Below are positions 1 through 4,720 of a DNA stretch of 5,871 nucleotides, in pieces. A program made the position numbers and the translations under genes. This DNA comes from Candidatus Nomurabacteria bacterium CG_4_9_14_0_2_um_filter_32_10. GTDB lineage: Bacteria > Patescibacteriota > Minisyncoccia > Phycocordibacterales > UBA9973. The notes beneath the pieces were generated by a model, which was not told where the DNA came from, ran no database searches, and saw nothing but the letters and a program-made list of their open reading frames with translations. Location of the stretch: contig PFRK01000040.1 in the NCBI GenBank assembly GCA_002788475.1, positions 1 to 5,871 on the forward strand, read 5' to 3'. How positions within the stretch are numbered: the first letter of the stretch is position 1; each line of letters begins with the position of its first letter.

Positions 1-79
1 AAAAGCTATGCCTTCTCATTCTAAATATATTTATATTTCTATTAATAAAGATGAATATAGAGATTTTAAATTAAAGTAA
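1..79 (+). CDS. 3' end of an unrecognised protein-coding gene (partial)
   Basis: An open frame enters from the left edge (codons begin at base 2) and ends at TAA 77-79. It gives about 25 C-terminal residues, which include MPSHSKYIYISINKDEY and end in FKLK. I do not recognise the family from so short a tail. The reasons to believe it is real are that the frame is open from the edge, the codon use is AT-rich like its neighbours, and the stop codon abuts the ATG of the next gene with no gap. That junction suggests the two are co-transcribed. There is an in-frame ATG at 8-10, but a 23-residue protein starting there is less likely than a gene tail. Confidence 0.55.
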   Translation, partial: KAMPSHSKYIYISINKDEYRDFKLK

Positions 80-643
80 ATGCAAAACAATATTTGGGAT
101 GATAAAAATTTAATAAAAATACTTGAAAATGATGGAGTAGTAGTCATGCCAACGGATACTATTTATGGATTAGTTGGGAAAGCTTTACAGAAAGAAGTAG
201 TAGAAAGAATTTATGAAATAAAAAAAAGAACACCAGAAAAACCATTTATAATATTAATTGGTGATTTAGAGGAAATTAAAAAATTAGAGATAGAGCTAAT
301 TCCTGAACAGAAAAAAAATTTAGAAAAATTCTGGCCTGGTCCGGTTAGTATAATTTTAAATTGTTCTTCAGAAGATTTTTCTTTTTTACATCGAGGGACA
401 AAAGTTTTAGCTCTTAGACTACCCTTAGAAAGTTCATTACGAGATCTATTAATAAAAACAGGACCACTAATAGCTACTTCTGCAAATACGGAGGCGTTGC
501 CCCCGTGTAAAAATATTGAAGAGGCAAAAGAATATTTTGGAAATTCTGTAGATTTGTATGTAGATGGAGGCCTTATTAAAGAGAAACATTCAAAACTTAT
601 AAAATTAAATAAAGATGGTTCTATTGTTGTGCTTAGAGAATAG
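80..643 (+). CDS. tsaC: L-threonylcarbamoyladenylate synthase (TsaC/Sua5/YrdC family)
   Basis: This cytosolic enzyme makes threonylcarbamoyl-AMP from threonine, bicarbonate and ATP. That is the first step of t6A formation at position 37 of ANN-decoding tRNAs; TsaD, TsaB and TsaE, which complete the pathway, are not in the window. The 187-residue protein is a single YrdC domain without the extra C-terminal Sua5 domain. Visible family motifs are PTDTIYG (24-30), the K-x-R of KKR at 48-50 followed by KP (54-55), WPGP (85-88), RLP (113-115) and the S-x-N of TSAN (133-136). K/R/S/N is the conserved active-site tetrad described for E. coli YrdC. The usual PST motif near the C-terminus reads HSK here (170-172), a modest divergence. 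The start is the first ATG, immediately after the upstream stop and with no Shine-Dalgarno, so translational coupling is plausible. The family call is secure; the substrate is inferred from the family. Confidence 0.93.
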   Translation: MQNNIWDDKNLIKILENDGVVVMPTDTIYGLVGKALQKEVVERIYEIKKRTPEKPFIILIGDLEEIKKLEIELIPEQKKNLEKFWPGPVSIILNCSSEDFSFLHRGTKVLALRLPLESSLRDLLIKTGPLIATSANTEALPPCKNIEEAKEYFGNSVDLYVDGGLIKEKHSKLIKLNKDGSIVVLRE

Positions 644-648
644 AAATA

Positions 649-657
649 TGTCATAAT
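649..657 (+). promoter_or_regulatory. Extended -10 promoter for the Nramp gene
   Basis: TG (649-650), one base, then CATAAT (652-657) matches an extended -10 element. It starts only 5 nt after the tsaC stop. The last base of the box is 7 nt from the ATG at 665, so initiation at the normal distance would start the transcript at or beside the start codon. No convincing -35 is seen; TTGTGC at 627-632 has a 19-nt spacer. An alternative TATAAA at 657-662 is too close to the ATG. Confidence 0.45.
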
Positions 658-664
658 ATAAACC

Positions 665-2035
665 ATGCGTAAAAGTATTTTGGAAAAATTTTTTAGTGCA
701 CCTGCAGAGGTTTTAGAAAAAAGTGTAGAATTAGAAAGAGAAATTAAAGATGGTATTGGGAGGCAAAGGTCTGTTAGGGGGGCAAGGGAATATTGGAAAA
801 CTTTAGGTCCTGGACTTACTACTGGCGCAGCTGATGATGATCCATCTGGTATTGCTACTTATTCTCAGGTTGGAGCATCTCGAGGGTTTAGTTTGATTTG
901 GCTTTCACCGTTTTTACTTCCCTTAATGGGGGCTGTTCAGGAGATGTGTGCTCGCATTGGACTCACTACTGGTGTAGGCCTCGCTACTAATATAAAAAGA
1001 CATTACTCAAGAAAGATTCTTTATTTTTGTACCTTTTTATTGCTTTTTGCTAATGTATTTAATATAGGAGCGGATCTTGGAGCAATGGCACAAGGTGTTC
1101 AACTTGTATTTCCTCAAGTAAATTTTATTTTTTTAGTTTTTAGTTTTGCAGTTTTAAGTCTTGCTTTACAAATTTTTATTCCTTACAGAAAATATTCAAA
1201 ATATTTGAAATATTTAGCTTTAGTTCTTTTCGCTTATGTATTTTCAGCATTTTCTGTTTCGATAAATTGGATGGATTTATTTAAGAATTTAGTTATCCCA
1301 ACACTCTCTTTTTCAAAGAATGAGATTATTCTAGTTTGTGCGATATTTGGTACTACCATCTCACCTTATTTATTTTTTTGGCAAACTTCACAGGAGATTG
1401 AAGAACAAATATTAAAAGGGGAGAAAACGGAGGAAAAAAGAAGATCTCTTAATACAAATGAAAGTATCCATAAAATGAGGATAGATGTTTGGTCTGGAAT
1501 GTTTTTTTCTAATATTATTATGTTTTTTATAATTGCAACTTGTGCAGCAACTTTGTTTAGTGCTGGTATTACAAACATAGGCACAGCAGCAGATGCAGCA
1601 TTGGCACTAAGACCTTTTGCTGGTGATTTTGCTTTTATGTTATTTACAATTGGAATTGTTGGTACTGGACTTTTAGCAATTCCAATACTTGCAGGATCAG
1701 CTTCTTATGCTATGTCTGAAGCATTTAATTGGAAATCTGGACTTTATAGAAAATTAAAACAGGCTACATCTTTTTATGGAGTTATTATTGTGGCGATGAT
1801 TTTAGGAATAACTTTAAACCTTATTGGTTTTGATCCTATAAAAACCCTTATTTATTCAGCTGTTTTCAATGGTATTATTTCACCAATTATTTTATTTTTT
1901 ATTATACGCATAAGTGCAAACCAAGAAATAATGGGAGAATTTAAAAATAAAAAATTGACTAATATTGTAGGTTGGTTGACGGTTAGTTTGTTATTTATAG
2001 TCAGTATTAGTACTATAATTTTTCTTTTTGTTTAA
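665..2035 (+). CDS. Nramp-family divalent metal transporter, divergent metal site
   Basis: This is an integral inner-membrane transporter of the Nramp (MntH/SLC11) family, whose members import Mn2+, Fe2+ or related ions with protons. The 456 residues hold about 45 cytosolic N-terminal residues and then roughly 11 hydrophobic segments: near 50-68, 75-95, 118-140, 153-172, 181-200, 219-240, 276-300, 320-350, 370-388, 393-415 and 433-456. The first helix carries GPGLTTGAADDDPSG (48-62), where canonical Nramps have DPGN. The AVQEMCARIGL block (90-100) is typical of this branch. Helix 6 reads TTISPYLFFWQ (230-240), where canonical members have a Met-Pro-His motif. The key Asp (59) is kept, while the canonical Asn and Met ligands are replaced (Gly62, Ser233). 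The ion is therefore uncertain and I do not assign mntH. The charged loop 245-275 after helix 6 fits a cytosolic loop. The ATG at 665 lacks a Shine-Dalgarno but sits right after a -10 box. Confidence 0.88.
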   Translation: MRKSILEKFFSAPAEVLEKSVELEREIKDGIGRQRSVRGAREYWKTLGPGLTTGAADDDPSGIATYSQVGASRGFSLIWLSPFLLPLMGAVQEMCARIGLTTGVGLATNIKRHYSRKILYFCTFLLLFANVFNIGADLGAMAQGVQLVFPQVNFIFLVFSFAVLSLALQIFIPYRKYSKYLKYLALVLFAYVFSAFSVSINWMDLFKNLVIPTLSFSKNEIILVCAIFGTTISPYLFFWQTSQEIEEQILKGEKTEEKRRSLNTNESIHKMRIDVWSGMFFSNIIMFFIIATCAATLFSAGITNIGTAADAALALRPFAGDFAFMLFTIGIVGTGLLAIPILAGSASYAMSEAFNWKSGLYRKLKQATSFYGVIIVAMILGITLNLIGFDPIKTLIYSAVFNGIISPIILFFIIRISANQEIMGEFKNKKLTNIVGWLTVSLLFIVSISTIIFLFV

Positions 2036-2048
2036 TTTTTTATGATAA

Positions 2049-2115
2049 ATCCTGTTAGAAGTTTACTAACGACAATAATATGATATAAATAATTTATGAA
2101 GACTTCTAACGGGAT
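2049..2115. repeat. 13-bp inverted repeat flanking the murB promoter and start
   Basis: The arms are 2049-2061 (ATCCTGTTAGAAG) and 2103-2115 (CTTCTAACGGGAT). They pair over 13 positions with a single T/G wobble (2053/2111) and are separated by 41 nt. A direct GATAA lies at the outside of the left arm (2044-2048) and overlaps the edge of the right arm (2113-2117). The arms enclose the proposed -35, -10 and ATG of murB; the right arm encodes MurB residues 3-7. If the transcript starts near the ATG, the left arm is not transcribed. That argues for a DNA-level role (paired operator sites) or for the terminal repeats of a very small inserted element. A shorter GTTAG/CTAAC pair (2054-2058, 2066-2070) lies inside. 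The function is unknown. Confidence 0.55.
2062..2089 (+). promoter_or_regulatory. Promoter for murB (leaderless prediction)
   Basis: The -35 is TTTACT (2062-2067), then a 16-nt spacer, then TATAAA (2084-2089) with TG at 2081-2082, giving an extended -10. The box ends 6 nt before the ATG at 2096, so the predicted transcription start coincides with the start codon. There is no Shine-Dalgarno between the box and the ATG. Confidence 0.55.
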
Positions 2116-3226
2116 AAAAATTCTTGAAAATTATGATCTGAAAAAATTAAATACTTTTGGGATTTCTGTTCGGGCAAAATTTTTTGTTGAGATAAATAAC
2201 GAAACAGACTTAGAAGAACTTTTTAAGATGGAAGAATTTTCCGCCCAAGGCGGATCCGCCTTGGGCGGAAAAAATATCCCGAAGTTATTTTTGGGTGGTG
2301 GTAGTAATATTTTATTTACTGAAAATTTTGATGGTATTGTCATTTTAAATAAATTGAAAGGAATTGAAATAATAAAAGAAGATCAGGAAATTGTTTTAAT
2401 AAAATCTATGGGAGGAGTTATGTGGCATGATCTGGTAACATTTATTGTTAATCGTGGATATTGGGGTATTGAAAATTTATCACTGATACCTGGTACAGTT
2501 GGGGCTGCACCTGTGCAAAATATTGGAGCATATGGTGTAGAGCTTAAAGATATTTTAGAAAATGTTGAAACATATGAAATAAAAACAGGACAGAAAAAAG
2601 TTTTCGAAAAAAAAGAATGTAAATTTGGTTATCGTGATAGTGTTTTTAAAAATAAATTAAGAGGAGAATATTTTATTTCTGCGATAACTTTAAAATTAAA
2701 TAAAGCAGAGAAATTGAATATAAATTATAAAGTTCTTCAAGAATATTTAGAAAAATCTGCTGATGCCAAGACTTTGGCGGACAAAAATAAAATTATTAAA
2801 TATACTCCCAAAATTATAAGCGATGCTGTCATTTCTATTCGTCAGAGTAAATTGCCAGATCCTGTCTTAATTGGGAATGCTGGTAGTTTTTTTAAAAATA
2901 TTTATGTTCCTGCCCGCAATGCTTTCAGCATAGCTGATGCAGGCGGGGATCAAGAAAAATTTAAAGAATTGATAAACAAGTATCCAGATATGCCTTTTTT
3001 TAAAGAAGGTGAAATAATAAAAATTCCTGCGGGTTGGCTAATTGAGAAATGTGGGTGGAAGGGTAGGAGGATAGGTAATGTTGGTGTTTATGATAAACAG
3101 GCAGTAATTTTAGTAAATTATGGTGGGGCGACCGGGAAAGAAGTAGAAGATTTATCTAATGAGATAATAAATTCAGTTAAATCACGATTTGGTTTAATAC
3201 TTGAAAGAGAGGTTAATTTGATTTGA
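2096..3226 (+). CDS. murB: UDP-N-acetylenolpyruvoylglucosamine reductase (MurB) with in-frame insertions
   Basis: This is a cytosolic FAD enzyme that reduces UDP-GlcNAc-enolpyruvate to UDP-MurNAc with NADPH, the second committed step of peptidoglycan precursor synthesis. Its 376 residues are longer than the 300-340 or so usual for the family. FAD-domain motifs are LNTFGI (18-23), LGGGSNIL (66-73) and the IPGTVGAAPVQNIGAYG block (131-147). Substrate-domain motifs are YRDSVFK (179-185, Arg180), SKLPDP (251-256), GNAGSFFKN (260-268, catalytic Ser264) and PAGWLIEKCGWKG (311-323). The C-terminal LEREV (369-373) contains Glu372, matching the catalytic Glu of E. coli MurB. The full catalytic set is present, so it should be active. 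The extra length lies in three spots: residues 48-59, about 220-232, and about 272-285. The first and third coincide with GC-rich inverted-repeat DNA and the second with a small hairpin. The start is the ATG just after the -10 box. Confidence 0.95.
   Translation: MKTSNGIKILENYDLKKLNTFGISVRAKFFVEINNETDLEELFKMEEFSAQGGSALGGKNIPKLFLGGGSNILFTENFDGIVILNKLKGIEIIKEDQEIVLIKSMGGVMWHDLVTFIVNRGYWGIENLSLIPGTVGAAPVQNIGAYGVELKDILENVETYEIKTGQKKVFEKKECKFGYRDSVFKNKLRGEYFISAITLKLNKAEKLNINYKVLQEYLEKSADAKTLADKNKIIKYTPKIISDAVISIRQSKLPDPVLIGNAGSFFKNIYVPARNAFSIADAGGDQEKFKELINKYPDMPFFKEGEIIKIPAGWLIEKCGWKGRRIGNVGVYDKQAVILVNYGGATGKEVEDLSNEIINSVKSRFGLILEREVNLI
2237..2272. repeat. Perfect 36-bp palindrome inserted in frame in murB
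   Basis: The sequence reads identically on both strands over 2237-2272, with its centre between 2254 and 2255 inside GGATCC. The core CCGCCCAAGGCGG and its complement are strongly GC-rich within a very AT-rich gene. The edges are TTTT and AAAA, and symmetry fails at the next base on each side. The length is exactly 12 codons in MurB phase, encoding FSAQGGSALGGK (residues 48-59). The segment sits between the first alpha/beta unit and the LGGGSN loop, where other MurB proteins run on with a short linker. In RNA it would fold into a hairpin of about 16 bp. It resembles in-frame palindromic elements such as those of Rickettsia in behaviour, not demonstrably in sequence. Confidence 0.9.
2756..2785. 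repeat. Possible degenerate palindromic insertion in murB
   Basis: A relatively GC-rich patch contains GCCAA (2765-2769) and TTGGC (2774-2778) around a 4-nt loop, followed by GGA. It encodes SADAKTLADK (221-230) in a region where MurB proteins usually pass quickly from the YxxLxxYL helix to the TPxxIS motif. The symmetry is short, so chance is a serious alternative. I list it because it shares the GCC-AAG and TTGGCGGA words with the perfect palindrome upstream in the same gene. Confidence 0.3.
2909..2948. repeat. GC-rich imperfect palindromic patch inserted in frame in murB
   Basis: This block has nested symmetry. The outer arms can pair as CCCGC (2913-2917) with GCGGG (2943-2947), or alternatively as CCTGC (2909-2913) with GCAGG (2939-2943). 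Inside is a perfect hairpin of ATGCT (2919-2923) and AGCAT (2927-2931) around TTC, plus GCAT/ATGC (2928-2931, 2937-2940). It begins on a codon boundary and encodes PARNAFSIADAGG (272-284). It falls directly after the catalytic GNAGSFFKN motif, where most MurB proteins go straight to the helix that here reads EKFKELINKYPDMPFF. Its base composition contrasts with the flanks, which suggests an inserted element. Confidence 0.55.
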
Positions 3227-3245
3227 TAGAGTTCTTGTGTATAAT
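3218..3245 (+). promoter_or_regulatory. Promoter for the FKBP gene
   Basis: The -35 TTGATT (3218-3223) overlaps the last codons of murB. A 16-nt spacer leads to a perfect -10 TATAAT (3240-3245). The predicted start near 3252 gives a leader of about 27 nt, longer than for the other genes here. A second possible -10, TATAAA at 3254-3259, would shorten it to about 12 nt. No Shine-Dalgarno is seen; the bases before the ATG are A/T only. Confidence 0.6.
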
Positions 3246-3278
3246 TAATATATTATAAAGTTTAATAAATAAAAAAAT

Positions 3279-3767
3279 ATGAAAAAAAGTATGATTTGGT
3301 GGTTTTTGATAGTGATTGTCGTTGTAGGGGTTTTAGTTTTTATTACTATTAATAATAATGGAGTGGATTATTCTGACTCCAATATCGTAGATGAAAAACA
3401 AGAAAATATGCAAAATACACAACAAATTGAAGGCGTAAAAATTACAACTATTCAAGAAGGAAATGGAGATGTTGCTAAATCAGGTGATACAGTAGCTATG
3501 AATTATACAGGTAAATTGGCTGATGGTACAGTTTTTGATTCTAATGTTGATCCAAAGTTTGGACATGTAGAAGCATTTGTTTTTACTATAGATGGAGGAA
3601 TGGTTATTAAAGGTTGGGACGTTGGAGTTGCTGGAATGAAAGTTGGTGAAAAGAGAATGCTTGAGATAGCTCCAGAATATGCTTATGGATCAGTTGGAGC
3701 AGGAGGAGTAATACCACCAAATGCAACAATTAGTTTTGAGGTTGAACTTTTAGAAATTAAAAAATAA
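3279..3767 (+). CDS. Membrane-anchored FKBP-type peptidyl-prolyl cis-trans isomerase
   Basis: This predicted extracytoplasmic folding enzyme isomerises Xaa-Pro bonds in exported proteins. Its 162 residues hold a short basic start (MKKS), one hydrophobic helix (about 6-23) serving as uncleaved anchor or signal peptide, a polar linker (about 25-52), and one FKBP domain (about 53-162). There is no lipobox Cys, so it is not a lipoprotein. Residues matching the FKBP12 pocket are all present: Tyr76, Phe86, Asp87, Phe100, Val109, Ile110, Trp113, Tyr136 and Phe153. The motifs NYTG, GTVFDS, VIKGWD, YAYG and IPPNA lie around them. It should therefore be catalytically competent. It is single-domain, without the dimerisation domain of FkpA or Mip. 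It has its own promoter and is followed 32 nt later by another anchored protein gene. Confidence 0.95.
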   Translation: MKKSMIWWFLIVIVVVGVLVFITINNNGVDYSDSNIVDEKQENMQNTQQIEGVKITTIQEGNGDVAKSGDTVAMNYTGKLADGTVFDSNVDPKFGHVEAFVFTIDGGMVIKGWDVGVAGMKVGEKRMLEIAPEYAYGSVGAGGVIPPNATISFEVELLEIKK

Positions 3768-3782
3768 ATTTTTGTGTCATTA

Positions 3783-3791
3783 TGGTATAAA
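3783..3791 (+). promoter_or_regulatory. Extended -10 promoter for the SIMPL gene
   Basis: TG (3783-3784), G, then TATAAA (3786-3791) is a clear extended -10. The box ends 8 nt before the ATG at 3800, again predicting a transcript that begins at the start codon. No -35 match is seen at the usual distance, as is common for extended -10 promoters. Confidence 0.55.
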
Positions 3792-3799
3792 TTAAACAT

Positions 3800-4594
3800 A
3801 TGGAAATTTCAAACGAATACAAAAAAAATATTTATTGGGTATTGCTTGTTTTTCTAATAATTCTTTCTCTCTATTTCGCTATTAAGTTTTTATCTGAATT
3901 TAAATCTTACGATATGATAGGAAGTACAGAAGTAAGTGTGATCACATTATCAGGACATGGAGAAATTCAAGCAGTTCCAGATATTGCTAGTGTTTATTTC
4001 ACTATTAACAAAGAAGCAAAAACAGTAAAAGAAGCGCAAACATTTGTAGCAGAAATTGAAAAAAAGGCGTTGGATTTTTTGAAGGAGAATAATATTCTTG
4101 AGAAAGATATCAAAACTTTAAATGCCTCTTTTAATCCGAAATATGAATATAAATATGCTTCTCAACTTTGTAATGAATTTGGTTGTCCACCTAATGGCAA
4201 GAGCGTCATTGTGGGATATGAATCTTCAGAAAGTATAACTGTAAAAGTTAGAAATACTGACGATGTAGGTAAAATAATACAAGGACTTGGGACATTAGGT
4301 GTTTCTGATTTAAATGGTCCAAATTTTTCTATAGATAATGAAGATGGATTAAAAGCAGAAGCTAGAAAAAAGGCTATTGATGACGCTAAAGCTAAAGCAA
4401 AAGCTTTAGCAAATGATTTGGGTGTCCATTTAGGTAAAATTATTTCCTTTAATGAGTCTGGAGATTATCCTGTACCAATGTATGACAAAGTAATGATGGG
4501 TGAAAGTGTTACGAAAGATTCTTCTGTACCTTCTATACCAAAAGGGGAGAATACAATAAGTTCAGACGTTACAATCACTTACGAGATAAGGTAG
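3800..4594 (+). CDS. Membrane-anchored SIMPL domain (DUF541, YggE-like) protein
   Basis: The 264 residues comprise a short polar N-terminus, one transmembrane helix (about 12-32) and a SIMPL domain (about 45-264) that should lie outside the membrane. Family signatures are the opening SGHGEIQAVPDIASVYFTI (51-69), the alpha helix EAQTFVAEIEKKALDFLKE (78-96), and the lysine/alanine-rich helix around 184-207 followed by LGVHLGKIISFNES (207-220). SIMPL proteins such as E. coli YggE are linked to oxidative-stress defence, but no enzymatic activity is established, so the molecular role is unknown. A loop carries Cys124 and Cys129, which could form a disulfide outside the cell. It follows the anchored FKBP gene but has its own promoter. 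The start is the first ATG after the -10 box, with no Shine-Dalgarno. Confidence 0.9.
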   Translation: MEISNEYKKNIYWVLLVFLIILSLYFAIKFLSEFKSYDMIGSTEVSVITLSGHGEIQAVPDIASVYFTINKEAKTVKEAQTFVAEIEKKALDFLKENNILEKDIKTLNASFNPKYEYKYASQLCNEFGCPPNGKSVIVGYESSESITVKVRNTDDVGKIIQGLGTLGVSDLNGPNFSIDNEDGLKAEARKKAIDDAKAKAKALANDLGVHLGKIISFNESGDYPVPMYDKVMMGESVTKDSSVPSIPKGENTISSDVTITYEIR

Positions 4595-4614
4595 ATATTT
4601 AGTTAACCTTCAAG

Positions 4615-4628
4615 GGTGACACTATAGA
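4615..4628 (+). other. Core matching the SP6 phage promoter
   Basis: GGTGACACTATAGA at 4615-4628 is identical to the central 14 bases of the bacteriophage SP6 RNA polymerase promoter, including the initiating G. The five bases upstream do not match the SP6 consensus, so it is not simply cloned vector sequence. Read as a sigma-70 element, TATAGA (4623-4628) could be a -10, with TTAACC (4603-4608) as a poorly spaced -35 (14 nt). Coincidence is possible; no other phage feature is seen. Confidence 0.2.
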
Positions 4629-4629
4629 T

Positions 4630-4679
4630 AAAAAATATTATGAGTAGCTCTTTGAGCTATTACTGATTAAGAATTTTTT
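4630..4679. terminator. Possible intergenic terminator hairpin
   Basis: An 8-bp stem pairs 4643-4650 with 4654-4661 around a TTT loop, with one G/T pair. It lies between an A-tract (4630-4635) and a T-tract (4674-4679), and the two tracts can themselves pair as an outer stem. The T-tract starts 12 nt after the inner stem, not directly adjacent, so this is a weak intrinsic terminator at best. Its position 35 nt after the SIMPL stop, and before a new promoter, fits a transcription boundary. Confidence 0.35.
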
Positions 4680-4684
4680 GTGTT

Positions 4685-4712
4685 TTGGCTGACCATTATT
4701 AATCATTATATT
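4685..4712 (+). promoter_or_regulatory. Promoter for the GNAT gene
   Basis: The -35 TTGGCT (4685-4690), a 16-nt spacer and the -10 TATATT (4707-4712) form a plausible sigma-70 promoter. The box ends 8 nt before the ATG at 4721, so this transcript too is predicted to be leaderless. Confidence 0.5.
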
Positions 4713-4720
4713 GTAAAAAT

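Noticed and set aside
487..507. GC-rich near-palindrome inside tsaC, arms 489-495 and 499-505 around GTT.
   Set aside because: It encodes TEALPPC, which aligns without a gap to the LPPC segment after TSAN in E. coli YrdC, so no insertion is needed; one arm position also mismatches.
211..666. 151-codon open frame on the - strand opposite tsaC.
   Set aside because: It lies almost wholly opposite a gene with full TsaC family motifs, has no recognisable domain and no promoter; low stop density on the reverse strand explains it.
1189..1215. A/T near-palindrome in the Nramp gene.
   Set aside because: It reflects the repeated Lys-Tyr codons of KYSKYLKYL in an AT-rich gene; no composition change or extra length is seen.
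2036..2095. Hairpin GTTAG/CTAAC after the Nramp gene as a terminator.
   Set aside because: The stem is only 5 bp and no T-tract follows; the arm is better explained as part of the 13-bp repeat around the murB promoter.
4391..4410. Perfect 8-bp hairpin with an AAAA loop in the SIMPL gene.
   Set aside because: It is explained by alternating Ala and Lys/Leu codons in the conserved lysine/alanine-rich helix of the SIMPL domain.
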